Assembly (NCBI RefSeq): GCF_900101685.1
Contig: NZ_FMZZ01000012.1
Location: 1-64,000, forward strand
Length of the DNA: 64,000 bases
DNA from: Actinokineospora iranica
GTDB lineage: Bacteria; Actinomycetota; Actinomycetes; Mycobacteriales; Pseudonocardiaceae
Direction of reading: 5' to 3'
Shown here: one piece after another, positions 8,592-18,400 of the stretch
How the letters are laid out: every line of letters begins with the position of its first letter
Numbering within the stretch: position 1 is the stretch's first letter
Notes under the pieces: generated by a model
Database searches by the model: none
Told to the model about the DNA's origin: nothing
Seen by the model: the letters and a program-made list of their open reading frames with translations, nothing else
Position numbers and translations under genes: made by a program

Positions 8592-9422
8592 ATGGCTCGC
8601 CGTGCGGACCTCGCCGCTTTCCTGATCTCCCGCCGCGCCCGGCTGCGCCCGGAGGACGTCGGCCTGGCCCCGGGCGGCGGCCCGCGGCGGGTGCCGGGGC
8701 TGCGCCGGGAGGAACTGGCCCACCTCGCCGGGATCAGCGTCGAGTACTACGTCCGCTTCGAGCAGGGCCGCAGAAACGTCTCCGACGCGGTGCTGGACGC
8801 GGTGGCGACCGCGCTGCGGCTCGACGCGGACGAGCGCGCCCACCTGCGCAGGCTCGCCCGCGGTCCGGTCGCCCAGGCGCACCGCCCCCAGCAGGTCCGG
8901 CCGGGCACCGGCCAGCTTGTGCACGCCCTGTGCGCGCCCGCTTTCGTCTTCGGGCGGCGCATGGACATCCTGGCGTGGAACCGGGCGGCCTGCGCCCTGA
9001 TCACCGACTTCGCCGCGCTGCCCCCGCACCGGCGCAACCTCGCCCGCCTGGTGCTGCTGGACGAGGACGTCGTCCGGCTCTACCCGGACCGCGATTTCGT
9101 CGCCAAGGACACCGTCGGTCACCTGCGGATGGACGCGGGCCGCCACCCGGACGACCCGCGGCTGGCGGCGCTGGTCCGCGAGCTTTCGCTTGGCAGCGCG
9201 GAGTTCCGCGAGCACTGGGCGAGACACACCGTCACAAGCAAGTCCCACGGTTTCAAGCGCTTCGACCACCCCGTCGTCGGTGCGCTGACCCTGAGCTTCG
9301 AGACCCTGCACCTGCCCGACGACCCCGAGCAGTACCTCACCGTCTACACCGCCGTGCCCGGGTCGCCCGACGAAGAACGCCTCCGCGTCCTCACCAGCAC
9401 GCCCGCCGCTTCGACCCGTTAG
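8592..9422 (+). CDS. HTH regulator with MmyB-like ligand-binding domain
   Basis: Residues about 8-80 form an XRE helix-turn-helix with the typical PGLRREELAHLAGISVEYY and FEQGRRNVSDAVLDAVA. The remainder is the MmyB-like PAS-type ligand-binding domain (ILAWNRAACALITDF, then DPRLAALVRELSLGSAEFREHW). Such regulators are very common in actinomycetes; in Streptomyces MmyB the pocket binds fatty acids. The length (276 residues) is normal for the family. It faces away from the secreted propeller gene and overlaps the end of the convergent LysR gene by 4 bp. Confidence 0.92.
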   Translation: MARRADLAAFLISRRARLRPEDVGLAPGGGPRRVPGLRREELAHLAGISVEYYVRFEQGRRNVSDAVLDAVATALRLDADERAHLRRLARGPVAQAHRPQQVRPGTGQLVHALCAPAFVFGRRMDILAWNRAACALITDFAALPPHRRNLARLVLLDEDVVRLYPDRDFVAKDTVGHLRMDAGRHPDDPRLAALVRELSLGSAEFREHWARHTVTSKSHGFKRFDHPVVGALTLSFETLHLPDDPEQYLTVYTAVPGSPDEERLRVLTSTPAASTR

Positions 9423-10306
9423 CGTCCCGTCACCTCCCGGGCGGAGTCGAGGAAGGCCGAGGTGGTGGGCGCGGTGTCGGCTTTCCGCCAGACCAGCGAG
9501 GTGGTCACGTCGATCCCGCTGTCGGTGATGGGGCGGTAGACGACTTCGGGGTGACCGAGCCGCTTCATGCACGCGGGCAGGACCGAGAGCCCCAGGCCCG
9601 CCGCGACCAGGGCGACGACGGTCTGCTTGGGCCAGGCCTCCCGGGAGATCGCCGGTGCCAGCGCGAGCCGGTGGCAGCGGGCGATGAACTGGTCGTGCAG
9701 GGGCGGGTTGACCTCCCGGGGAATCATGATCAGCGGCTGCGCGCACAGGTCGGCCAGGCTCAGTTCCCGTCGCGCGGCAAGGGGATGGCTGTCCGGGACG
9801 ACCGCGAGCAGCGGTTCGGTGAGCAGCGGTTCCTCGGCCAGTTCGGGATGCGGCGCCTGCGGGTGCACGAAGCCGACATCCAGCTTCCCCTCGGCCAGGT
9901 CGGCCAGCTGGGTGGAGATCCGCGACTCGGTGACGCTGATCTCGACCTCGGGGAAGCGCGCGCAGAAGTGCCGGATGACCGGCGGCGCGACGCTGTAGAG
10001 GGCGGACTCGATCACCCCGATGGCGATCTTGCCGAGATCGCCTCTGGCCGCCCGCCTGGCCCGCTCGGCGGCCTGGCCGACCCGCCGCAGGGTGTCCCGT
10101 GCCTCGTCCAGGAACACCGCGCCCGCCGCGGTGAGCGCGACGCTGCGCTTGGTGCGCTCCAGCAGCAGCACGCCGAGTTCGTCCTCAAGGCGCTGGATCT
10201 GCGTGCTCAGCGGCGGCTGAGAGATCCGCAGCCGCCGCGCGGCCCGGCCGAAGTGCAGTTCCTCCGCCACCGCGACGAAGTACTCCATGCGCCGCAGATC
10301 GACCAT
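9419..10306 (-). CDS. LysR-family transcriptional regulator
   Basis: This is a full-length LysR protein of 295 residues. The N-terminal winged HTH (MEYFVAVAEELHFGRAARRL, RISQPPLSTQIQRLEDELG) is followed by a periplasmic-binding-like effector domain (KIAIGVIESALYSVAPPVIRHF). It is divergent from the exported LVIVD-repeat gene at 10409. The 100-bp gap between them contains the AT-rich ATAAATATATT-like stretch unusual for this genome, probably the shared promoter. The simplest inference is that it controls itself and that gene. The effector is unknown. Confidence 0.93.
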   Translation of the reverse strand: MVDLRRMEYFVAVAEELHFGRAARRLRISQPPLSTQIQRLEDELGVLLLERTKRSVALTAAGAVFLDEARDTLRRVGQAAERARRAARGDLGKIAIGVIESALYSVAPPVIRHFCARFPEVEISVTESRISTQLADLAEGKLDVGFVHPQAPHPELAEEPLLTEPLLAVVPDSHPLAARRELSLADLCAQPLIMIPREVNPPLHDQFIARCHRLALAPAISREAWPKQTVVALVAAGLGLSVLPACMKRLGHPEVVYRPITDSGIDVTTSLVWRKADTAPTTSAFLDSAREVTGR

Positions 10307-10408
10307 GACTGATATCCCATCGCTATTAGCAGCCCTGGAAAAATATATTGGACGCGCGGTTCCGGCTCGTCAAGGCTGGTGTCCAGACGTCGAGTTCAAG
10401 GAGGCGAC

Positions 10409-11800
10409 TTGTCAGAGCCGCGTTTTTCCCGCCGCCGCGCGCTGACCACGGCGGGGCTCGCCGGGGCGACCGCGCTGGGCATTCCGGCCGCGCACGCCGA
10501 AGGGGACGTGCCGGTCGACCCGCCGCCGGGCGCCTATGCCCGCAACGTCGAAGCGGTCGGCTACTGCGATCTGGACGAACGACCCGGGTTCAAGATGGCG
10601 ATCCGGGAGAAGGCAGGCCGCTGGTACCTCTACCTGGGACACTTCTGGTCGCCCGGCTGGAGCGTGGTCGACGTGACCGATCCCCGGCGGGCCAAGGTGT
10701 TGCGCCACTGGCCGACCCCGGGGCCGCAGGGCAACACGATGGGGATGCAGGTCACCCTGGCGGGCGACACCCTGATCACCGCGATGGAGAAGGTCTTCCC
10801 CGAAGGCGCTCCGGGAACCGACCCGACCGCGCCGTTCAACGAGGGCGTGCTCATCTACGACATCGCCGAACCGGCGAATCCCCGACTGCTCAGCCATTTC
10901 CGAACCGGCGGCACCGGAACGCACCGCAATATATACACCGGTGGCCGGTACGCGCACCTGTCCGCCGCGATGCCGGGATTCCGCGGCAACATCTACGTGA
11001 TCCTGGATATCGCCGACCGGGCCAATCCCCGCGAAGCCGGCCGGTGGTGGGTGCCAGGCCAGGAAACACGGGGCGCCGCGCCCGAAACCCCGCCCGCGCA
11101 CACCCACGGATTCTGCTGCGGCGCGGGAGAAGACGTCCACCTGCACGGCCCGCCCTATCCGACCGACGACGGCCTGGTGTATCTGCCCTACGGCGGCGCG
11201 GGCCTGATCGTGCTGGACATCTCCGACGTCTCCCGACCGCGACAGATCGGCCACCTGCCGTTCAGCCCGCCGTTTCACTCCCGGTTCGGGGTGCACGGAT
11301 TCCTGCCGCTGCCCGACCAGGGCATCGGGTACGCCAACTCCGAGGACATCTCCTACGGCACCGGCCCAGCCCACCACGCGTCCATTGTGGACATCAGCGA
11401 CCCGGCGAACCCGTTCCTGCTTTCCCTGCTGCCCGAACCGGTCCCGCCCCGCGACGCCCCCTATCCCGACTTCACCACTCGCGGCGGCTGGTGCGGCCCG
11501 CACAACTTCAACCACCACCAGCACCACCCGGACGTGCAGCCGCAGGGCGACCTGTTCCACCTCGCGCACTTCAACGCGGGCCTGCGGATCTACGACGTGT
11601 CCAACCGGCGCTTGCCCAGGGAGATCGGCTACTTCATCCCGCCCGAGCCCCGCAAGCGGTACGGCTACCTCCCCGAGCGCGACCTCGTCGTGCAGACCGA
11701 AGACGTCGTGGTGGACCGGCGCGGGTTCATCTACATCACCGACAAGAACCAGGGCATGTGGGTCCTGCGCTACGTCGGCCCCCAACCGGGAGCCCGCTGA
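10409..11800 (+). CDS. Tat-exported LVIVD-repeat beta-propeller protein
   Basis: An AAGGAGG ribosome site at 10398-10404 selects TTG 10409 as start and gives the Tat signal FSRRRALTTAGLAGATA, with cleavage after AHA. The mature protein (about 430 residues) carries repeated LVIVD-type blades: GWSVVDVTDPRRAKVLRHW, GVLIYDIAEPANPRLLSHF, GLIVLDISDVSRPRQIGHL, GLRIYDVSNRRLPREIGYF. It also has histidine clusters (HTHGFCCG, NFNHHQHH) that could bind metal. LVIVD-repeat proteins are surface or exported proteins without a settled enzymatic role. LysR-type control from the divergent gene is likely. Confidence 0.85.
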   Translation: MSEPRFSRRRALTTAGLAGATALGIPAAHAEGDVPVDPPPGAYARNVEAVGYCDLDERPGFKMAIREKAGRWYLYLGHFWSPGWSVVDVTDPRRAKVLRHWPTPGPQGNTMGMQVTLAGDTLITAMEKVFPEGAPGTDPTAPFNEGVLIYDIAEPANPRLLSHFRTGGTGTHRNIYTGGRYAHLSAAMPGFRGNIYVILDIADRANPREAGRWWVPGQETRGAAPETPPAHTHGFCCGAGEDVHLHGPPYPTDDGLVYLPYGGAGLIVLDISDVSRPRQIGHLPFSPPFHSRFGVHGFLPLPDQGIGYANSEDISYGTGPAHHASIVDISDPANPFLLSLLPEPVPPRDAPYPDFTTRGGWCGPHNFNHHQHHPDVQPQGDLFHLAHFNAGLRIYDVSNRRLPREIGYFIPPEPRKRYGYLPERDLVVQTEDVVVDRRGFIYITDKNQGMWVLRYVGPQPGAR

Positions 11801-12049
11801 CCCCGGCGGAGGGGCCCGGCAGTCAAGCGCGCGGGGGTCTTTGTGTCATCGGTCCAACCTGGTCGGAGGCCCTTGTCAGGGTTGTTCAAGAGTGGGCCGC
11901 GCGCTTGCCCGCAGGGATTGAAGAACTGTAGCGTTCGCGGAGTATTGCTCGGTGTTTCGTGAATATCGGCGCGACCCCGGGTTGATCTGCCCTGGCGGCC
12001 GGGCGTTCCGGTGCGACGGCGTGCCGCCGCCGCGAACTGAGAAAGTGGG

Positions 12050-12937
12050 ATGATCGTGAGTCGTCGGAAGATCAAGGGCAGGGTGAGCGCGGGTCTCGCG
12101 GCCATGGGGGTCGCCGGGCTGGTCGCGGGCGGTCTGCACATCGGGGCGGGAGCCAGTTCGGCCGCGCCGTCCTACGCCTCGTACGTCGCCCTCGGCGACT
12201 CGTTCAGCTCCGCGAGCGGCGTGCCGAACCAGGTCGACCTGCTGTGCACCAGGTCCGACCGCAACTATCCCTCCCTGGTCTCCAAGGCCGTCCAACCCGG
12301 GAAGTTCACCGACGTGACCTGCGGTGGCGCCGTTACCGCTGACATGACCGGCAACCAGTTCGGGATGGTGGGCCCGCAGTTCAACGCGCTGAAGCCGGAC
12401 ACCGATCTGGTCACGGTGGGCATCGGCGGCAACGACATCCCGTTCTCCGAGATCCTGGTGACCTGCGGCCTGCCGGGGGTGCTCGTCCCGGTCGGCTCGC
12501 CGTGCAAGACGCTGTACAACGTCGGCGGGGTGGACCGGCTCGCCGCCAAGGTCAAGGCCGTCGGCCCCAAGGTGGACGGGGTGCTCAAGGGCATCAAGCA
12601 GCGCTCCCCCCAGGCCGAGGTCGTGCTGGTCGGCTACCCGGTGATCATGCCGGACGACGGGAGCAGCTGCTGGCCGGTCGTGCCGATCGCCCCGGGCGAC
12701 GCGCCGTACCTGCGGGACATCACCAAGCTGCTCAACACCGTGCTCGCGGGCGTGGCCGCCGACAACGGTGTGACCTTTGTGGACACCTACACCAGCAGCG
12801 TCGGCCACGACATCTGCAAGCCTCCCGGCGCCAAGTGGATGGAGGGCATCCTGGCCTCGGGCGCTCTGCCGGTGCACCCCAACGCGCTGGGCGCGCAGAA
12901 CCAGGCCCGCCAGGTGCTCGCGGCACTGGGCCGCTGA
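12050..12937 (+). CDS. Secreted SGNH/GDSL hydrolase (esterase/lipase)
   Basis: The 295-residue product has a basic N-terminus and a signal peptide (cleavage about residue 39). It then shows the SGNH blocks in order: ALGDSFSSASG with the nucleophile Ser51, CGGAVTADM, GIGGNDIPFS, and a C-terminal HPNALG with the catalytic His. Six cysteines are spaced as in the three-disulfide secreted lipases of Streptomyces (SGNH family with LCTRS...VTCGG, VTCGLP...SPCKT, SSCWP...DICKP). The expected function is hydrolysis of lipid or acyl esters outside the cell. The gene is convergent with a TetR gene across a strong hairpin. Confidence 0.93.
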   Translation: MIVSRRKIKGRVSAGLAAMGVAGLVAGGLHIGAGASSAAPSYASYVALGDSFSSASGVPNQVDLLCTRSDRNYPSLVSKAVQPGKFTDVTCGGAVTADMTGNQFGMVGPQFNALKPDTDLVTVGIGGNDIPFSEILVTCGLPGVLVPVGSPCKTLYNVGGVDRLAAKVKAVGPKVDGVLKGIKQRSPQAEVVLVGYPVIMPDDGSSCWPVVPIAPGDAPYLRDITKLLNTVLAGVAADNGVTFVDTYTSSVGHDICKPPGAKWMEGILASGALPVHPNALGAQNQARQVLAALGR

Positions 12938-12944
12938 CCGAACT

Positions 12945-12987
12945 CGTCGGACCGGTCGCGGACCAGGGGGCCGCGACCGGTCCGACG
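12945..12987. terminator. Bidirectional terminator between GDSL and TetR genes
   Basis: A perfect 17-bp inverted repeat (CGTCGGACCGGTCGCGG and its complement) surrounds a 9-nt loop. It lies just after the 12937 stop and just before the convergent stop at 13003, so it can serve both transcripts. Confidence 0.8.
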
Positions 12988-13002
12988 GGGTGACCTGACC
13001 GC

Positions 13003-13698
13003 TTAGGACTCGCCCCCGGCGGGAAGCTTCTCGCCGAAGAGGGCCATGACCGTCGTGATGAAGTCCGGTGCCAGGTCGGGGATGGCCTCGGCGCCCTTGG
13101 TGTAGAGGCAGTAGCGAATCCGGTCCGACAATCCGCCGACCAGGACATCGAAGCTCTCGTCCGGCAGCACGGGCCTGCTCGGGTCTTCCCGGCGCACCGC
13201 GTGGTTGTAGGCGAGGCGGTACATCTCGGCGATCCGGCCGATGGCCTTGTGGTAGAGAGCGGCGACCTCGGGGCCCGCGGCCAGGCACTCGATCTGCATG
13301 GTCCAGGTCACCTTCGGCTCGGTGGCCATCACCCGCAGGTACTCCTCCATCGCGACCCGGACGCCTGCCCGCCAGTCGGCTTGCGGGACCCTGCTCAACC
13401 CCTCGGTGGCCGAGCCGAGCGCCACTTTGGCCGCGACGCGGAAGGCCCCGATGAAACAGTCCTTCTTGGTGGCGAACTGCTTGTAGAACGCCTGCCGGGA
13501 CACGCCCGCGCGTTCCACGATGTCGCTGATGGTGACCGCCGCGTACCCCTTCTCCGCGGTCACCTGCAGGAACGCGACCACAATGCGTTTGCGCTGGGAC
13601 TTCTCGACCTCATCGCGGGTGAGCCGATGCCGACTCGGCAGGCCGTGTCCGACGTCGGCGAAGGCCTCCATGCCGGACAGGACCAGATCGTCGCTCAC
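13003..13698 (-). CDS. TetR-family transcriptional regulator
   Basis: The N-terminal HTH is clear (VTISDIVERAGVSRQAFYKQFATKK written as two joined helices). It is preceded by about 30 extra residues before the usual EKSQRKRIVVAFLQV start of the domain. The C-terminal ligand domain is not assignable to a subgroup. The length of 231 residues is normal. It is transcribed away from the GDSL gene and in the same direction as the GyrI-like gene upstream, with a gap of about 65 bp, so it may share that transcript. Confidence 0.92.
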   Translation of the reverse strand: MSDDLVLSGMEAFADVGHGLPSRHRLTRDEVEKSQRKRIVVAFLQVTAEKGYAAVTISDIVERAGVSRQAFYKQFATKKDCFIGAFRVAAKVALGSATEGLSRVPQADWRAGVRVAMEEYLRVMATEPKVTWTMQIECLAAGPEVAALYHKAIGRIAEMYRLAYNHAVRREDPSRPVLPDESFDVLVGGLSDRIRYCLYTKGAEAIPDLAPDFITTVMALFGEKLPAGGES

Positions 13699-13762
13699 CA
13701 GCGCATTCTATCGGTTGAGGCACCTGGCGTTCACCTCGCCGCGCCCCCTGTGCGGGCCGGGC

Positions 13763-14380
13763 CTACCTGGGCCTGACCGGCTGCCGCAAGATTGTTCTCA
13801 GTTTGGCTGGCGCGGTGCGGCGCGCGTCGCTGAGGTAGATCTCGTGGTGGTCGCCGTTGAAAGTGAGGCCGTTGTCGGGGAGACAGCGGTTGTGGAGGCG
13901 GTCCAGGGTGGGCGTCTCGTCGTCGTACGAGCCGATGTGCAGGATCTGGACGCAACGTCCTTCAACGAGGGTGAGCGGCCGGACGTCGCCGAGCGCGGGG
14001 AGGTCCTTCTTCTTCGAGACGGCGTCGACCGCGGCCTGGACCATGCCGTCGGTGACCCAGGCGGGCTGGCTGATCATCATGGTCCACTCCCAGGCTTCCT
14101 TGCGCCGCGTGGCGAACACGGCGGGATCGTCCGCTCGCCACAGTCCTTCCAGGGGGCCGACCACGAAGTCCCGGTCCATGGTCCGCTTGCTGGCGAACTT
14201 CAGCGTGTACGCCACCCCGTAGAGAGCTTCGACGGCGTGCGCGTACGCGGGTGCGGTGTTCGGATCACCTCGGCCGTCGACGGCGATGTGCCGGAACTCG
14301 GGCACGTCGACGACGGTGAACTCCTTCGCGGACGGGGAGTAGAGCGCCTTGTGCGCCTTCTTGACGTCGTACTTCTCCAT
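13763..14380 (-). CDS. GyrI-like small-molecule-binding domain protein
   Basis: The 205-residue protein matches the GyrI-like (SHS2/BacR C-domain) group: FTVVDVPEFRHIAVDGRGDP at the start and GRCVQILHIGSYDDETPTLDRL near the end, with Trp-rich middle (WEWTMMISQP). Stand-alone GyrI-like proteins bind hydrophobic small molecules and some are hydrolases. ATG 14380 starts 5 bp after the stop of the secreted glycosidase-like gene, so the two form an operon, although their roles do not obviously match. The longer frame upstream would run into that gene and is not used. Confidence 0.85.
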   Translation of the reverse strand: MEKYDVKKAHKALYSPSAKEFTVVDVPEFRHIAVDGRGDPNTAPAYAHAVEALYGVAYTLKFASKRTMDRDFVVGPLEGLWRADDPAVFATRRKEAWEWTMMISQPAWVTDGMVQAAVDAVSKKKDLPALGDVRPLTLVEGRCVQILHIGSYDDETPTLDRLHNRCLPDNGLTFNGDHHEIYLSDARRTAPAKLRTILRQPVRPR

Positions 14381-14385
14381 CCCGG

Positions 14386-15390
14386 TCAGAACCCGGCGGC
14401 GGCGTAGCGGCCGAACTCGGCGGGCGGGGCCACGTCCACGGCGCGGTCGGCGCAGGTGTTCTCGGCGCTGAGCTGCCACTGGGTCAGGTAGAGCACCCCG
14501 CGGCCGGTCTCGCCGATGGCGCGGGCTATCCCGGTGGCGGCGGTCCCGTCGTCGTAGAGGGCTTCGCCGATGATCCAGGGCTGGTGGTAGCCCTGGGCGG
14601 CGAACTCGTGGTGGGCTTCGACGAACTGCTTGTGCTCGTCACCGGTCCAGTCGTCCCGGTAGAGGTGGATGTCGAAGACATCGGGGACGGTGTCGCCGTA
14701 GACGGCCGGTATCTGCCGGGCGCGTCCGGCGATCCAGACCGTCATGGAGAAGCCCACGGTGTCGGCCTTGCCGTGGCGCGCGGTGTAGTCGGCCCACAGC
14801 CTGCGCGTGTAGTCGAGCAGCACGGGCTGGTCGCTCATCGGCATCCCCTCGTTGAGCAGGTCCAGCCGGTAGGGCAGGTCCGCGGCCCGGACGATCTCGC
14901 GGACGTTGTCGATCAGGTCGCGGTTCTCCTGGTACAGGGTCTCGTCCCAGGCCGCCCAGCCGTGCGGGTCGGCGGCGCCGATGGGGAAGAACCCGACCTC
15001 GACCTCGGCGAACCCGGTCGCCTTGACCACCGCCAGCAGGTCGGCCAGGTTCCGCCGGTTCCGCGGGGACAGGTTCCCGCCGGTGGAGTCCATCACCGTG
15101 CCGGAGTCCGGGCCGTGCTGGTGGAACACCGCCAGCCGCAGCCTGCGCTGGCCGTTGGCGTGCATCCGCGCGAGCTGCGCCGCGATCGTCGCGGGCGCCT
15201 TGTCGAAGCTGTTGACCACCCCGTACGGCTCCCGGTCGCAGGCGCCGTCGGCGTCGCGGTCGATCTGGTAGAAGGCGTAGTTCGATCCGCCGCGCTCGAC
15301 GGTGACGGACGTGCCGGAGGCCGCGGCCGGGACCGTGAGGAAGCCGGTGGCCAGGGCGGCGCTGAGCAGAAGCAGGGGAAGACGGCTCAC
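14386..15390 (-). CDS. Secreted glycoside hydrolase-like (TIM-barrel) protein
   Basis: GTG 15390 opens a 334-residue protein with a clear signal peptide (LPLLLLSAALATGFLTVPAAA). The mature part reads as a clan-A-like glycosidase fold: LLNEGMP carries a candidate acid/base Glu at the end of a strand and QPWIIGEALYD a candidate nucleophile Glu. FDIHLYRDDW lies between them. Family assignment within GH clan A is not possible by eye. The upstream frame continues antisense through the WD40 gene only because of high GC. It is the first gene of a two-gene unit with the GyrI-like protein. Confidence 0.7.
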   Translation of the reverse strand: MSRLPLLLLSAALATGFLTVPAAASGTSVTVERGGSNYAFYQIDRDADGACDREPYGVVNSFDKAPATIAAQLARMHANGQRRLRLAVFHQHGPDSGTVMDSTGGNLSPRNRRNLADLLAVVKATGFAEVEVGFFPIGAADPHGWAAWDETLYQENRDLIDNVREIVRAADLPYRLDLLNEGMPMSDQPVLLDYTRRLWADYTARHGKADTVGFSMTVWIAGRARQIPAVYGDTVPDVFDIHLYRDDWTGDEHKQFVEAHHEFAAQGYHQPWIIGEALYDDGTAATGIARAIGETGRGVLYLTQWQLSAENTCADRAVDVAPPAEFGRYAAAGF

Positions 15391-15440
15391 CCCTGCGATG
15401 GTGGCAGGCCGACCAGGCTCACGCGGTGAAACGCCAAGAA

Positions 15441-18400
15441 TCACGGGCACAGTGTCCGGAACGGCAGGCCGCTGACATGCCGGTCCCACTGCCGCGGCGA
15501 CAGCGGCGGGCTGGCCAGCGCGCAGATACGGTCGGCGACCTCGTCGGGGTCGGTGCTCCACAGCCGCACGGTGTGGTCGCTGCCCGCGGTGGCGATCTGC
15601 CCGCCGTCCGGGCGGAACCCGACGGCGCGCACCGGTCCGGTGTGCCCGGCGAGCACGGCCAGCGGCTGCGGCCGCGCCCGGTCGGCGACCTCCCAGACGC
15701 GCGCGGCCCCGTCGTCGCCCGCGGTCGCCAGCAGCCGCCCGTCCGGGCTGAACGCGACCGCGGCGACCGCGGCGGAATGCCCGGTCAGGTCCGCGACCTG
15801 CACGGGATCGGCCGGGTCGCCGACGTCGAGCAGGTGCACGGTGTGGTCTTCCGACGCGGTGGCCAGGATGCGGCTGTCCGGCGCGAACGCCACCGCGCTG
15901 ACCGCGTTGCTGTGGTCGGCCAACCGGGTCAGGAACCGTGGCGCGCGCGGGTCGGACACGTCCCACAGCTGCCCGCTGTAGTCGTTGCTTCCGGTGGCCA
16001 GCAGGTGACCGTCCGGGCTGAACGCCAGCCCGAAGATCGCGTTCTCGTGCCCGCCGAGCACCGCGAGCCTGCTGGGCCGCGCCGGGTCGGCGGTGTCCCA
16101 CAGCGTGACTTTCCAGTCCGTGCCGGTCACGGCCAGCACCCGCCCACCCTGACCGAACACGGCCGCGTGCACGGCCGAGGGGCCCTCGATCGCGGCGATG
16201 GGCCGGGCGTCGGCCGGGTCGGAGACGTCCCAGACGCGGGTCGGCCGGTTCTCGCCCGCCACGACGAGCCGCCCGCCGCGCGGGTCGTACGCCAGCGCGG
16301 TGACCCGGCCGCCCGGATCGGCCAGCGCGCCCAGCTCCCGCTGGCTGCCCAGCTCGCGCAGGTGGACCGTGCCGTCCTCGTCGCCGACCGCGAGGTGCGG
16401 GCGGCCCGGGTCGTAGGCCAGGGCGGTGGCCGAGGACCGGTCGGCGAACACCGGCGGCGGCAGCCGCCACAGCCACAGCCCGCCGAGGTCGTTGCCGGTG
16501 GCCAGGAGCCTGCCGTCGGCGGCGAACGCGGCGCGGCGCGCGGGCGCGGGCTGCGCCATCGAGCTGAGCTGCGTGCCGTCCGCGGCGTTCCACATCCGCA
16601 CCGTCTGGTCGTCGCTGGCGCTGGCGACCATCCGCCCGTCCGGGCTGAACGACACCCCGCGGATCGCGTTGCCGTGCCCGGTCAGCCGCAGCGTGCGCAC
16701 CGGGTTCCGTGGATCGGCCAGCGACCACAGGTCGATGGTGTGGTCGTCGCTGCCCACGGCCGCCGTCGCGCCGTCCGCGCTGAACGCGACCGCGCGGATG
16801 GTGGCCGTGTGCGTGGCCAGCGACGCCAGCCGGACCGGGGCCGCGCCGGAGAGGTCCCACAGCTCGCTGGTGAAGTCGTCGCCCCCGGTCAGCAGCAGCG
16901 GCGCCGTCGGGGAGAACGCGAGGCTGCGCACTGTCTTGCTGTGCGCGGGCAGAATCCCGCGGGCGACCGGGCGGGCGCGGTCGCCGACGTCCCACACCGA
17001 GACGCCGCCGTCCGCGCGGCCGACCGCGAGCAGGTCCCCGCCCGGGCTCAGCGCCAGCGCCTCGCCCTGGCCGGTGCCGCGGACCACGCCGAGCGGCGCG
17101 GGCTGCTCCCCGACCCGCCACAGGCGGGTGTCGTCCACCTCGTCCGCCGTGGCGAGCAGGCCGGACGCGGGGTCGAGCGCCAGCGCGGTGACCGTCTCCG
17201 CGCCGCCGCGCAGCACGGCCCCGGCGACCGCGTCGCCGGTGGCGGACACGCCGAAGAACCGCGTCGCGCCGTCGAGGCCCGCGGTGACGAGTGTCTTCCC
17301 GTCAGCGGTGAAGGCCAGGTCGGTGATCGACCCGGAGTGCGGCTTCGACCTGGCCACATACGTCGTGCCCGACGCGCTCAGCAGGCTGCCCCTGGCCTGC
17401 GGCGTGTCGGCGACCCGGTACGCGGCGAGGCTGAGCTGGGTGGCCAGCGACGGGTCGGTCAGCCGCATCTGGTCGGCCTCCAGGGCCAGCTCCCGGGACA
17501 CGGCGAGGTCGCGCTGCCGGTCGGACTCCGCGCCGCGCACGACGGCGACCGCGCCCGCGACCACGGCCAGCACCGCGAACACCGCCAGCCCGGCGACCAG
17601 CAGCCGCAGCCGCCGGGTCTGCCGCCGCTCCCGGCGCGCCGCGGCGTCGGCGACGGCCCGGCTGGCGGCGAGGAAGTCCCGCTCCGCCGCGCCGAGCCGG
17701 TCGCCGTGCTCGGCTGCCCAGTCGGCGGCGAGCACGAGCCGGGGGCCGCGGTAGAGCATGGTCGGATCGCGGTCCTCGGCCTCCCAGGCGCGGGCGGCCT
17801 CGGCGAGCTGGTGGTGCACGCGCAGGCCGCCGCGGTCGGCGTCGATCCACTCGCGCAGCCGGGGCCAGGCGTGCAGCAGCGCCTCGTGCGCGATCGTCAC
17901 CGTGTGCGCGTCCACGGTGAGCAGCCGCGCCGCGGTCAACTCGTTGACGGCGGTGGCGGCCCTGCCCGGCAGGGCGTCACGCGGGGCGGGCCTGCGGGTG
18001 TCCTCCTCGTGCTCGCCGACCCGGACCAGCCGCAGCAGCACCTGCCGCGCGGCCTCCCGCTGGCCCGCGTCCAGCGCCGCGTACGCCTGCTCGGCGGTGG
18101 ACGCGACAGCGTTCTCGATGCCCCCGGTGCGCCGGTAGCCCGCCACGGTCAGCGTCGTGTCCGACCGCTCGTGCCAGGTCACCATCAGCGCGTGCGACAG
18201 CAGCGGCAGCGCCCCGGCCGCGCTGGCCCCGACGTCGGCGAGCAGCAGCTCGACCAGCCCCGGCTCCAGCGTCAGCCCCGCGGCCTCGGCCGGGCCGGTG
18301 ATCGCCGCGCGCAGCTGCGCCGCCGTCATCGGCCCCACGGTGACCTGGTTGTCGCGCAGCCCGGCCAGCAGGTCCGGGTAGGACAGGCAGCGGGCGTAGA

